NCBI RefSeq assembly: GCF_048269205.1 | Contig: NZ_JBLXJC010000002.1 | Coordinates: forward strand, 620,001-684,000 | From: Emcibacter sp048269205 | GTDB lineage: Bacteria > Pseudomonadota > Alphaproteobacteria > Sphingomonadales > Emcibacteraceae | Direction of reading: 5' to 3' | DNA: 64,000 nt | In this document: positions 50,916 through 59,677 of the stretch, one piece after another | Layout: each line of letters opens with the position of its first letter | How positions within the stretch are numbered: the stretch's first letter is position 1 | Notes under the pieces: model-generated | What the model was told of the DNA's origin: nothing | What the model saw: the letters and a program-made list of their open reading frames with translations, nothing else | The model's database searches: none | Made by a program: the position numbers and the translations under genes

Positions 50916-52382
50916 ATGACCCATTTTCCAGACACGATGAGCTTCACAGGCTTTAACACCCCTTCACGCATAGAGGCCGATATTGTCGATCTTGATATAG
51001 ACGGCGAAGTCCCGGCAGAAATGAACGGCGCCTTTTACCGGGTGCAGCCGGACCCGCAATTCCCGCCGAAACTGGGCGACGATATTTCTTTTAACGGCGA
51101 CGGTATGATCACCCAGTTCCGCATCAAGGACGGCAAGGTAAACTTTCGCCAGCGCTGGGCCAAAACAGACAAATGGAAACTGGAAAAAGAAGCCGGCAAG
51201 GCCCTGTTCGGTGCCTATCGTAATCCGCTGACCGACGACGAAAGTGTTGAGGGCAAAATCCGCGGCACGGCCAATACCAACGCCTTTGTCCATGGCGGCA
51301 GGCTGTATGGGATGAAGGAGGATTCCCCGGCCCTTGTGATGGATCCGGTGACCCTGGAAACCGTCGGCTATACGGATTTCGACGGCAAAATGACCGGTGA
51401 GACCTTCACGGCGCATCCCAAAATCGACCCAAAAACCGGCAACATGTGCGCCTTCGGTTATGCCTCCAAAGGGGTACTTACGCTGGACATGACCTATTAC
51501 GAGATCTCTCCGGACAACAAACTTCTCTATGAGATCTGGTTCGAAAACCCCTATTACGCCATGATGCATGATTTTGCAGTGACCGAGGATTATGCCATTT
51601 TCCACGTGGTCCCCAGCACAAGCAACTGGGAACGGCTTGAAAAGGGACTGCCTCACTTCGGTTTCGATACGACCATGCCGGTATATCTGGGCGTCCTGCC
51701 CCGCAGGCCCGATGCCACAGCAGAAGATATCCGCTGGTTCAAGGCACCCAATCTGTTTGCCAGTCATGTGATGAATGCTTTTCAGGAAGGCTCAAAAATT
51801 CATTTCGACACCCCTGAAGCAAAGAACAATATGTTCCCCTTCTTCCCGGACATTCACGGCGCCCCCTTCAATCCGCAGGAAGCGGCCAGTTTCCTGACCC
51901 GCTGGACGGTGGATCTGGCCTCCAACTCCGAGGAATTTGAAAGCCGTACACGCCTCACAGACATGATGGGCGAATTCCCGCGCATTGATGACCGGATGAC
52001 GGGGTTGAAATACCGCTACGGCTGGCTGCTGGTCATCGACCCGTCCCAGCCGGTCGAACTGAAAGGCGGCAGCGCCGGCGGTTATGTGATGAATACCCTG
52101 GGCCTGGTCGACCATGAAACCGGCAAGGAACAGAAATGGTGGTGCGGCCCCACCTCAAGCCTGCAGGAGCCCTGCTTCGTTCCCCGCTCCAAGGATGCCC
52201 CGGAAGGGGACGGCTGGATCGTCCAGATCTGCAACCGGCTTGAAGAGCACCGCAGCGACCTGCTGATCTTCGATGCCCTGGACATTGAAAAAGGCCCCGT
52301 CGCCACGGCCAAAATACCGGTGCGCCTGCGTTTCGGCCTGCACGGCAACTGGGCCGATGCAGACGTTATTGGGGACGAATGA
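50916..52382 (+). CDS. lsd: Lignostilbene alpha,beta-dioxygenase (carotenoid cleavage oxygenase family)
   Basis: A 488-residue non-heme Fe(II) dioxygenase that cleaves the central double bond of phenolic stilbenes, here probably lignostilbene to two vanillin-type aldehydes. The four iron ligands are His167 (FTAHPKID), His218 (MMHDFAV), His284 (ASHVMNAF) and His476 (GLHGNW). Phe59, Tyr101 and Lys134, reported as phenol-binding residues in Sphingomonas LsdA, occur at the same positions, which argues for a phenolic stilbene rather than a carotenoid substrate. ATG 50916 has GGGAGG upstream. Its stop overlaps a DUF3237 gene. Confidence 0.92.
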   Translation: MTHFPDTMSFTGFNTPSRIEADIVDLDIDGEVPAEMNGAFYRVQPDPQFPPKLGDDISFNGDGMITQFRIKDGKVNFRQRWAKTDKWKLEKEAGKALFGAYRNPLTDDESVEGKIRGTANTNAFVHGGRLYGMKEDSPALVMDPVTLETVGYTDFDGKMTGETFTAHPKIDPKTGNMCAFGYASKGVLTLDMTYYEISPDNKLLYEIWFENPYYAMMHDFAVTEDYAIFHVVPSTSNWERLEKGLPHFGFDTTMPVYLGVLPRRPDATAEDIRWFKAPNLFASHVMNAFQEGSKIHFDTPEAKNNMFPFFPDIHGAPFNPQEAASFLTRWTVDLASNSEEFESRTRLTDMMGEFPRIDDRMTGLKYRYGWLLVIDPSQPVELKGGSAGGYVMNTLGLVDHETGKEQKWWCGPTSSLQEPCFVPRSKDAPEGDGWIVQICNRLEEHRSDLLIFDALDIEKGPVATAKIPVRLRFGLHGNWADADVIGDE

Positions 52383-52855
52383 TGATCCCGGAGGGCGCCA
52401 ATAAGCCAGGCCTGGAATTCGTTTACGAAGCAGTCGCCAATCTTGGCCAGCCCATCGAGATTGGCAAGACCGACGATGGGACCCGCCGTATTATTCCGAT
52501 ATTTTCCGGCCCTGCTATGGGGCCGAAAATCCGGGGCGAGCTCCTGGGAAATGCCGCTGACTGGCAACTTACCCGCAATGATGGGGTGACAGTGGTGGAC
52601 GCCCTGTATGCCCTGAAAACCGATGATGGCGTCGTGATCCAGATCCGTAATCGCGGGCTACGTCACGGCCCGGCCGAGGTAATGCAGCGACTTGCCGCAG
52701 GCGAGGACGTGGATCCGGCGGAATATTACTTCCGCACCACACCCGAATTTATCGCGCCCAGCGGTAAATATGACTGGCTCAACAAGTCGGTTTTTGTCTG
52801 CTCCGGCGCCCGCTATGCCAGTACCATCAAACTGTGGGTCTGGCGAGTCACTTAA
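52379..52855 (+). CDS. DUF3237 domain protein
   Basis: A 158-residue protein of the DUF3237 family: a small beta-barrel with conserved GKTDDGTRRIIPI, GNAADWQL, DALYALKTDDGVVIQIRNRG and YYFRTTPEF motifs. Two adjacent ATGs overlap the dioxygenase stop, so translation is coupled. DUF3237 genes often neighbour aromatic catabolism genes, but the activity is unknown. A partner role to the stilbene dioxygenase, such as handling aldehyde product or substrate isomerisation, is only contextual. Confidence 0.85.
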   Translation: MMIPEGANKPGLEFVYEAVANLGQPIEIGKTDDGTRRIIPIFSGPAMGPKIRGELLGNAADWQLTRNDGVTVVDALYALKTDDGVVIQIRNRGLRHGPAEVMQRLAAGEDVDPAEYYFRTTPEFIAPSGKYDWLNKSVFVCSGARYASTIKLWVWRVT

Positions 52856-52927
52856 TGTAATCCGGAGGCGGGATAGTAACGTACAAAGACCGATAAACAA
52901 TCCCAAACAAACCTCCCCCAAAAAATC

Positions 52928-52960
52928 AAGCCCGCTTTCCATACGGATAGCGGGCTTTTT
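52928..52960. terminator. Bidirectional rho-independent terminator
   Basis: AAGCCCGCT (52928-52936) pairs with AGCGGGCTT (52949-52957), followed by TTT on the plus strand. On the minus strand it is followed by TTGATTTTTT. It separates the dioxygenase operon from the convergent tannase gene. Confidence 0.85.
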
Positions 52961-52985
52961 CTACGATTGATCCGTGCTACTTCGG

Positions 52986-54491
52986 TCACCGGCACTCAAA
53001 GTTTTTTGCCATGTCTGGATCACCGCCGCCGTTATAATGAGCAACCTCCGGATAGACACACAGCGGACGGGTTCTGATAGCTCTGTCCTTCCCGGCACCT
53101 GTTGCAATCATCGTTTCAGGGGCAGCCCCCTTTTCGACCCAGTCGACAATCGCCTTTACCGTATCAAGACGGTTCGGGCCCGGTCCTCCTGCACAATGAT
53201 CCATTCCCGGCACCATGAAAAGACGATAGAAATTGCCCACATCCCCCATTTTCTTCTGCACATCCTGCAGGTAGGCAATGCTGTTGTAGGGTGACAGCAG
53301 GGGATCGGTCCAGCCGTGATAAACAATCAGCTTGCCGCCCCGGGCCCGGAAGGCGGACAAATCGGTTTCCCAGGCCGAAAGGCTTGAGCCCAGCTTCTTC
53401 TCCAACTCCGGAATATCCCGGTCAGGATCAAAGGTTTCCGGTGTCCAGTCCCGCTCGTCTGCCGTCACAATTTCCGTCAGGGCAAGCTGGGCCTCGGCCG
53501 TGGGAATGACCAGGAACGGCGAGGCGCCATAAGCATTGCCGGGGTAAAGAGGCATGCCCTTCTTCGTGGACTCCGGACCATACAACACCTGTGCATGAAC
53601 TGCCTGCATTCTGGTGAGACACCCTTCCTTCTGGCCATCCTTGCAGACCAGTTCCATCGGATCGAAGCTACAGCTTCTGGGATGGCTTATAATACCATCG
53701 CGCACCCCGTCCAGCGGGTCACATTTGGCGTAAGCGCCGCTGACCAGTAACTTGACGGCCGCTTCATCAAGAAGGCGATCGGGATTTTCCCGTTCCAGCG
53801 CATCAACCCAGAAGCCCCGGGTTTGAAGACGAATAAAATTATTCGCCGGCGCCCCGGCGACAATTCCATCATAGTCTTCCGGATATTTCTGGGCCTCGGT
53901 CAGTCCCTGCCAGCCGCCGGAAGAACATCCCGTGAAATAGGACTTTTTCGGTCCCCTGCCATAATATGCGGCAATGATTTTCTTGGCCGTCACCGCCAGA
54001 AGATGATGTCCGCGATGTCCGAAGTTCTCCACCCGGTCCGGATGGCCGGCAATCCAGCTGGCATCAAAAAAATCCTCAGGAGTCACATGTCCAGTATCTG
54101 TGGAAGCGGTGGCAAAACCACCCAGAACGGCGCCATTCATAGCGGGATAATTTATCGCACCAGTCAATCCGCCATTACCAACAGCCTGAAAACGCTCGTT
54201 CCAGTTTGCCGGCAGCCAGACCTCAAACCCGATTTCTTTCTCTATGAAGCCGGCGACCCGGCAAAAGGCCGCCTCGGTACCCGGGTTGGGACCCGCCATG
54301 ACGTTGAAAACAGAAGGCGGGTATGCCCATTCCCCTCCGCCAGACACCTGTTCTGTGGCAGTAATCCGTACGTCCTTCAGCGAAAGAGCGGACAGTGACG
54401 AACAGCCTTGTTCAGATGCCAGAACCGGATAGGAAAGCAGGACGTAAAGTCCTGCCAACACTACGATAAGAAACCCGACTTGTTTTCGCAT
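52986..54491 (-). CDS. Tannase / feruloyl esterase family protein
   Basis: A 501-residue alpha/beta hydrolase with an N-terminal signal (VGFLIVVLAGLYVLLSYPVLA), so it acts in the periplasm or outside. The catalytic Ser is in GCSSGGWQG (about residue 194), the Asp near WTDPLLSPYNS and the His in GMDHCAGGPG. Pairs of cysteines flank the Ser and His, the CS-D-HC motif of tannases and fungal feruloyl esterases. The family cleaves gallate, ferulate or similar phenolic esters. It lies 42 bp downstream of an MFS gene and may be the last of the NTF2-like/ALDH/ligW/MFS run. Confidence 0.9.
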   Translation of the reverse strand: MRKQVGFLIVVLAGLYVLLSYPVLASEQGCSSLSALSLKDVRITATEQVSGGGEWAYPPSVFNVMAGPNPGTEAAFCRVAGFIEKEIGFEVWLPANWNERFQAVGNGGLTGAINYPAMNGAVLGGFATASTDTGHVTPEDFFDASWIAGHPDRVENFGHRGHHLLAVTAKKIIAAYYGRGPKKSYFTGCSSGGWQGLTEAQKYPEDYDGIVAGAPANNFIRLQTRGFWVDALERENPDRLLDEAAVKLLVSGAYAKCDPLDGVRDGIISHPRSCSFDPMELVCKDGQKEGCLTRMQAVHAQVLYGPESTKKGMPLYPGNAYGASPFLVIPTAEAQLALTEIVTADERDWTPETFDPDRDIPELEKKLGSSLSAWETDLSAFRARGGKLIVYHGWTDPLLSPYNSIAYLQDVQKKMGDVGNFYRLFMVPGMDHCAGGPGPNRLDTVKAIVDWVEKGAAPETMIATGAGKDRAIRTRPLCVYPEVAHYNGGGDPDMAKNFECR

Positions 54492-54533
54492 ATCACCCTC
54501 CCCTTTTAATGCGACGTTGCAGTGCTACGGTCT

Positions 54534-56156
54534 CTAGACCTTTTCTCCCACGGCACGTGCCCGGTCCAGAAGCGTGCTTTCATCCTTCGGCAGCCGTCTG
54601 ATCAGAAATGCCGTCAGAGCAATCAGGAAAGGCGAAATCCAGTACAGGTTCAGAATCGCCGCAGCCAGGTCGCCGCCGTTTATGTCACTCATCAGACCGA
54701 TCACATAAGGACCGAGGCCAAGCCCGAAGATGGTCATGGTCAGGATATAATAGCTCATCACTGTCCCGCGCATGCGCGGGAGCACCAGGTCCATCAGCGT
54801 GGCATAAAACGGTGGCAGCCACATGGTCAGGATCAGGCCATAGCAGGCAAAACTCAGATAAAACATCCCGACAGATGTGGTGTTAAAGGTGATAATCGCC
54901 AGAGGCAGGGAAACCGCCAGGCTGGCAAAGGTCACATAAAGACGCCCGCTTTTAAACCGGTTATTGGCCCAGTCCGAAACTGGCCCTGCGATCAAGGGTC
55001 CGATCATACCGATAGCGGCGATCATGGGACCGAACATAATCCCGACCTCGGCGGGTTTCTGTCCAAACGCCTGGATCAGATGAGTGGCCGTCCAGGCCAT
55101 CACGCCGTAATTGATGATGGTCTGCAGGGCAACAATGATGATTACCATGATCATGGACGGGGTTTTTACAATCAGCTCGAATGACGGTTTGTCCCGAAGT
55201 TTCAGGGACTGCATCCAGCACAGGATGACGTAGGATCCGAACCCGATCACCATCCATTGCAATTCATTGCCGCCGAACTCAAAACCACCAACGGCCAGAG
55301 CCACCGGATTTGTCTCCCTCATGCCGTTGGTCCAGTGAACCATGCCCAGGGAGATCAAAACGATAACCGCCAGTCCGCCGATATTGACAAGCCAGTCCCG
55401 GCCACGCGCCCTGAGGCGGGCCATGGTGGCCCAGACAAGGCCCGGCAGGATGGAAGCCAGTGTCAGCCAGCTTTCCCGGAACGGATGCGGGTCATCATGG
55501 TGATCAATCCCGTCCGCCAGTCCCCGGCGCGGTTCCTGCATGCGCAGCATCAGGTAACCGAGGATAAACCCGGGCAGGGAAGCAACCAGAAAGGCCACCT
55601 GCCAGCCCTTGAAGCCGAGCGGCTCACTGCCCGGCGGGAAAGCGCCGTCCCAGGCATCGGCCACCGCCCCGCCGACGGCAAGGGCCGCACCAAGGCCGAA
55701 GGCAATTGAAGCAGCAATGATCGCCGTGATTGTGCCCCGTTGTTTTTTCGGGAACATATCCGTAGCAATGGACATGCCGGCAGGCTGCACACTCGCCTCA
55801 CCAACCCCGACACCAAGCCGGGAAATGGCCAGCAGCCCAAAGCCGTTGGCAAGTCCGCCAAGCGCGGTCATGACCGACCAGCCGATGATGGAAAACCCGA
55901 GCAACTTTGTCCTGATCCAGCCATCGGCAAGACGCCCAAGGGGAAGTGAAAAGACCGCATAGAACAGGGCAAAGACCGTGCCGTAAAGCAACCCCATCTC
56001 GGCATCGCCGATATTCAGGTCCGCCTTGATTCGCGGCATCAGAATGGCGAGTATCTGCCTGTCCACCATGGACATGGCCTGGCAAAGACCGATCAGTGTC
56101 AGGGCATACCATGCCGCCTTGCCGCCAAGCTTGTGTGTAGAGACATCCTCTTTCAT
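54534..56156 (-). CDS. MFS transporter, spinster-like; candidate aromatic acid transporter
   Basis: A 540-residue inner-membrane protein with about 12 helices. The N-half motif LPLGRLADGWIRTKLLGFSI (loop 2-3 signature) and RLGVGVGEASVQPAG are typical of the spinster-like MFS group. Extra length lies in a loop before helix 7 (about 205-275). ATG 56156 is preceded by GGAAG. It follows ligW by 88 bp in the same direction. In SYK-6 the MFS protein DdvK imports the biphenyl compound upstream of LigW, so a similar job is possible. Confidence 0.85.
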   Translation of the reverse strand: MKEDVSTHKLGGKAAWYALTLIGLCQAMSMVDRQILAILMPRIKADLNIGDAEMGLLYGTVFALFYAVFSLPLGRLADGWIRTKLLGFSIIGWSVMTALGGLANGFGLLAISRLGVGVGEASVQPAGMSIATDMFPKKQRGTITAIIAASIAFGLGAALAVGGAVADAWDGAFPPGSEPLGFKGWQVAFLVASLPGFILGYLMLRMQEPRRGLADGIDHHDDPHPFRESWLTLASILPGLVWATMARLRARGRDWLVNIGGLAVIVLISLGMVHWTNGMRETNPVALAVGGFEFGGNELQWMVIGFGSYVILCWMQSLKLRDKPSFELIVKTPSMIMVIIIVALQTIINYGVMAWTATHLIQAFGQKPAEVGIMFGPMIAAIGMIGPLIAGPVSDWANNRFKSGRLYVTFASLAVSLPLAIITFNTTSVGMFYLSFACYGLILTMWLPPFYATLMDLVLPRMRGTVMSYYILTMTIFGLGLGPYVIGLMSDINGGDLAAAILNLYWISPFLIALTAFLIRRLPKDESTLLDRARAVGEKV

Positions 56157-56244
56157 AATCTTCCTCTCAGACATACACCGCGAGAGCGAGAACAATGCCC
56201 CGCATTTACAGTGGGAGGCAAGTAAACTTAACGCGAAAGGTATT

Positions 56245-57300
56245 TTATTTCAGACCAAACACATGCTCCGCATTGGTCTGCATCAGCTTCTTTTTGACCT
56301 CGTCGGATATATCCAGAAGATCATGGGTCCGCACTTCGTCCGCCACATATTCATAAGGATAATCCATGGCATACATGACCCGGTCTTCACCAAGAACGCC
56401 CTGGGCAAACTTGATAGCCGGTTCCCAGGCCATGCCGCTGGTGGTGACATAGACGTTGGACTGCATATATTCGGCGATGCTCTTCTTCAACGGCTTCATG
56501 CGTTCATAGCGCTTGGCGCGCACGCCGGCCTGATGCATGTAATCCAGCCGGTAAAGCCAGTAGGGCAACGCCTCTCCCATATGACCGACAATGATGTTGA
56601 GTTCAGGATAGCGGTCAAAAATACCGATGGTGATCAGACGCAGAAGATGCATGCCTGTCTCCACTCCGAAACCGAAAATCGCCCCATCAAGGCCCGCTTC
56701 CAGCATCGGACCGATCATGCTGTCCGGCGGCGTCTGCGGATGGATATAGAGCGGCTGGCCGGTCTCCGCCAGGGCCCGGAAGATGGGATCATATTTGGGA
56801 TCGTCCAGATATTCGCCCTGGGTATGGCTGTTGACCATAACTCCCCTGAACCCAAGCTCTGCTCCACGACGAATTTCCGCCGCGCTCCACTCCGGGTCCT
56901 GCGGGGCAATGCTGGTCATGCCGACAAAGCGGGTCGGATGGGCCTCGCAACGTTCGGCCAGGTAATCATTGGCCCGGGCGACCATGCCCTTGGCCTCTTG
57001 CGCATCCAGCAACGGCTGCACCCCCGGCGAGGTCAGGGACAGGATCGCCACATCAATGCCGGTGGCATCCATATCGGCCAGACGCTGTTTGTCCAGATCC
57101 AGCAACCGTTCAATGATCAGCATGGCCCGTTCGGATGGTGACTGGGCGTAAAACCCCCAGAGCGACACCATGCCCTTGTCGGCGGTACCATCCCGCACCA
57201 TCCTGAGATAGGCGTCAATCTGTTCGCGGGTGGCAAAGGCTTCTTCGGTGGCAATGCGCAGATAGCCGCGATCGCCGCCGGTTTTCAGTTCATGTGTCAT
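56245..57300 (-). CDS. ligW: 5-carboxyvanillate decarboxylase, LigW type
   Basis: A 351-residue metal-dependent decarboxylase of the amidohydrolase/ACMSD family that removes the 5-carboxyl of 5-carboxyvanillate to give vanillate, the last step of the 5-5 biphenyl lignin pathway. The N terminus (GYLRIATEEAFATREQID) and ADKGMVSLWGFYAQSPSER match Novosphingobium LigW as I recall it. Metal ligands by that comparison are Glu19, His187, His240 and Asp313, and Arg58 is the conserved active-site arginine. It lies 5 bp after the aldehyde dehydrogenase gene, in one operon with an NTF2-like protein. Other o-carboxyphenol decarboxylases are the main alternative. Confidence 0.9.
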   Translation of the reverse strand: MTHELKTGGDRGYLRIATEEAFATREQIDAYLRMVRDGTADKGMVSLWGFYAQSPSERAMLIIERLLDLDKQRLADMDATGIDVAILSLTSPGVQPLLDAQEAKGMVARANDYLAERCEAHPTRFVGMTSIAPQDPEWSAAEIRRGAELGFRGVMVNSHTQGEYLDDPKYDPIFRALAETGQPLYIHPQTPPDSMIGPMLEAGLDGAIFGFGVETGMHLLRLITIGIFDRYPELNIIVGHMGEALPYWLYRLDYMHQAGVRAKRYERMKPLKKSIAEYMQSNVYVTTSGMAWEPAIKFAQGVLGEDRVMYAMDYPYEYVADEVRTHDLLDISDEVKKKLMQTNAEHVFGLK

Positions 57301-57305
57301 GACTG

Positions 57306-58739
57306 TTATCCTTCGTGAACTGTTTTTGTAACAAGGCAGGCGTCGAGTCCTTCAGGACCGTCTTCATGGCCGTGTCCTGACCATTTGACACCACCGAAGG
57401 GCGTATCCGCCCCGGCGATCATCACCGAATTGAGACCCAGCATACCTGTCTCCACTTCTTCCGCGAGTCGTCTCTGACGCGCGCCGTCCCGGGTCCAGGC
57501 ATAGGCCGCCAGGCCATAGGGCAGACGATTGGCTTCTGCAATCGCGTCCTCTTCGGTCTTGAAGGGATTGATCAGGGCAACAGGTCCGAAAGGCTCCTCG
57601 TTCATGATTCTTGTGGTGAGCGGAATATCGGACAGGACGGTCGGGGCATAAAAATAGCCCTGGTTTCCGATTCGCTTGCCGCCGGTCTGGAGTTTCGCGC
57701 CTGCGTCCACCGCATCGCCGACCAACTGCTCCATCGCCTCGGGACGGCGGGGATTGGCCATCGGACCCATCTGGATTCCTTCCTCCAGGCCGTTGCCCAC
57801 CTTGACGGCCTCTGCCCTTTCGGTAAACCCTTTGACAAAACGGTCATAGATATCTTCCTGCACGATAAAGCGGGTGGAGGAAACACAGACCTGCCCGGCA
57901 TTACGAAACTTGTGCGCCGCCATGACGTCAAGAGCATGATCCACATCCGCATCCTTGAACACCAGGACCGGACCGTGGCCGCCAAGCTCCATGGTCGTCC
58001 GCTTCATGTCTTCCGCCGCCAGTTTGGCCAGTTGCTTGCCAACCACTGTCGAGCCGGTGAAGGACAATTTGCGAATGATGGGTGAGGCCAGCAGATGGCG
58101 GGAGACCTCGTCAGGCACCCCGAAGACCGCCTGGGCCACCTCTTTCGGCAGCCCCGCATCCAGCAGAGATTGCAGAATACCAAGCGCGGACGCCGGTGTT
58201 TCCTCTGCCGCCTTCATAATCACCGAACAGCCGGCGGCAATAGGTGCGCCAAGCTTGCGGGCCGGATTGCCGAGCGGGAAGTTCCAGGGCGCGAAGGCCG
58301 CCACCGGGCCCACCGGCACCTTGGTGACCATGGACCGTTGTCCGCCTTCAGGCCGGGTCAGGATACGGCCGTAGATGCGCTGACATTCCCCGGCGTAAAA
58401 ATCAAACAAGCCGGCCGCAATCATCACCTCAATACGGGCCTCACCAAAGGGTTTCCCCTCTTCCATGGTGGCCGCGCGTCCCAGATCGTCAGCTCGTTCC
58501 CTGAGCAACCGCGCCGCGCCCTGCAGTACCGCAGCCCGTTCCTGGGGGGAGGATTTTTTCCACAACCTGAACCCCTTGTCCGCCGCAGTGAGGGCCCGGT
58601 CCAGGTCCTTTTCATCCGCCAGCGGCAGTTCGCCCAGAACCTCTTCCGTTGCCGGGTTGACCACCTTGTGCGTGCGCCGTCCGCCGCCGGAGACGCGTTC
58701 ACCGTCGATGATCATATGCAGTGAGGGGTAGCTGCTCAT
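57306..58739 (-). CDS. NAD(P)-dependent aldehyde dehydrogenase, probably aromatic aldehyde
   Basis: A 477-residue ALDH. The fold is shown by FAPWNFPLGNPARKLGAPIA, nucleotide loop SFTGSTVVGKQLA (about 225), general base Glu in TMELGGHGP (about 250) and nucleophile Cys in RNAGQVCVSSTRF (about 285). It starts four bases inside the NTF2-like gene end (ATGA) and precedes ligW by 5 bp. Given the partners, it may oxidise vanillin-type or carboxylated vanillin aldehydes to acids; the closest textbook families (succinate-semialdehyde, vanillin, aldehyde dehydrogenases) cannot be separated by eye. Confidence 0.88.
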   Translation of the reverse strand: MSSYPSLHMIIDGERVSGGGRRTHKVVNPATEEVLGELPLADEKDLDRALTAADKGFRLWKKSSPQERAAVLQGAARLLRERADDLGRAATMEEGKPFGEARIEVMIAAGLFDFYAGECQRIYGRILTRPEGGQRSMVTKVPVGPVAAFAPWNFPLGNPARKLGAPIAAGCSVIMKAAEETPASALGILQSLLDAGLPKEVAQAVFGVPDEVSRHLLASPIIRKLSFTGSTVVGKQLAKLAAEDMKRTTMELGGHGPVLVFKDADVDHALDVMAAHKFRNAGQVCVSSTRFIVQEDIYDRFVKGFTERAEAVKVGNGLEEGIQMGPMANPRRPEAMEQLVGDAVDAGAKLQTGGKRIGNQGYFYAPTVLSDIPLTTRIMNEEPFGPVALINPFKTEEDAIAEANRLPYGLAAYAWTRDGARQRRLAEEVETGMLGLNSVMIAGADTPFGGVKWSGHGHEDGPEGLDACLVTKTVHEG

Positions 58740-59464
58740 TTCCCGGCCTTTTCGCGATCAATATCACCCTGCCAGCGTTCCGGCACGATGGGCTCGCCGG
58801 TAACCGGATGCAGGTTATGGAACGGTACCACCTTGTGAGTCGGCCAGAGGAAAATTTCATCCCGGGGAATCAGTTCATCCGGTCCGGCCGGATCAGCGGG
58901 ATAGGTTTCGCTCAGGAATGGCACATAAACCGGTTTGGTATTCGCCCAGCCGGTTTCGAAGTCGGCATGCCACAGCGGATTGTAGTTGAGGACATGGATT
59001 CGCCAGACTCCATCCACCTTTTTGTATACATTTTCGTAGATTCCGCCTTCCCACCACTGACGGGGGTCACCGTAATCCTTGTGCTGTCCGGCCTGCATCA
59101 TGGAGCGGAATCGTCCCAGTGCCGTAACGCCGTCCTCCTGGATATCGACGATATCCTGGATCTGCGGATGATCAAGCAGGAATCCGTCTACCGGACCGTT
59201 GTTGCCATGGGTAAACCTGGTCTGGAACCGGTCGACATAGAGACGCCGGGCACCAGCCTTGCCCTTGAAAATACCGCCATGGAATCGCACCTGGCAATCC
59301 TCGGTAAATAGGTCTACAGTCTCATTATACAGACATTTATCAATGAGATAGCCATAGAGATGCTGCAACTTGCGAACGGCCTGTTCGTCCTCCCGGATGG
59401 TCAGGCGTTGTGCTAATTCGGCTACTTGCTCTTCAAGATCCTTAATTCGATCAGATTCAGACAT
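58736..59464 (-). CDS. NTF2/SnoaL-like protein, candidate diarylpropane (beta-1) lyase
   Basis: A 242-residue protein: a short coiled-coil start (DLEEQVAELAQRL), then an NTF2/SnoaL-like cone domain (about 25-170, including YGYLIDKCLYNETVDLFTED, VRFHGGIFKGKAGARRLY and WEGGIYENVYKKVDGVWRIH), then a proline-rich tail. Novosphingobium LdpA, an NTF2-like enzyme of comparable size, removes formaldehyde from a beta-1 diarylpropane to give lignostilbene. A lignostilbene dioxygenase lies 6 kb away here, so the same activity is a good hypothesis, unproven because I cannot align to LdpA. It heads the ALDH-ligW operon, overlapping the ALDH start. Confidence 0.75.
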   Translation of the reverse strand: MSESDRIKDLEEQVAELAQRLTIREDEQAVRKLQHLYGYLIDKCLYNETVDLFTEDCQVRFHGGIFKGKAGARRLYVDRFQTRFTHGNNGPVDGFLLDHPQIQDIVDIQEDGVTALGRFRSMMQAGQHKDYGDPRQWWEGGIYENVYKKVDGVWRIHVLNYNPLWHADFETGWANTKPVYVPFLSETYPADPAGPDELIPRDEIFLWPTHKVVPFHNLHPVTGEPIVPERWQGDIDREKAGK

Positions 59465-59545
59465 GATGCGCTCCTTTATATTATTTATATACCTGCTCCC
59501 TAGTCCACAGGCCTTCAGTCCTTAAAAGACTTATAGCAAAAAAAA

Positions 59546-59603
59546 TTAGTATGCAATACTAACTGATATGTTATAAGAGATATTGTATGCAATACTAACT
59601 GAT
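59546..59603. promoter_or_regulatory. Two direct copies of a 19-bp operator-like motif in a divergent promoter
   Basis: GTATGCAATACTAACTGAT occurs exactly at 59549-59567 and 59585-59603, 36 bp apart. The first is embedded in a perfect inverted repeat (TTAGTAT-GCA-ATACTAA, 59546-59562). They lie between the NTF2-like gene and the MFS gene, so one regulator could control both directions. A related copy is at 50566. Confidence 0.7.
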
Positions 59604-59677
59604 GTAAAATAATACGCATACATAAAATAGAGATATAGGGACTGAATTTTAGGAACAATGGGAGGTCAAAGAAACCA

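Noticed and set aside
56026..57141. 371-codon frame opposite ligW and the MFS start
   Set aside because: Antisense shadow; spans two real genes and their intergenic region.
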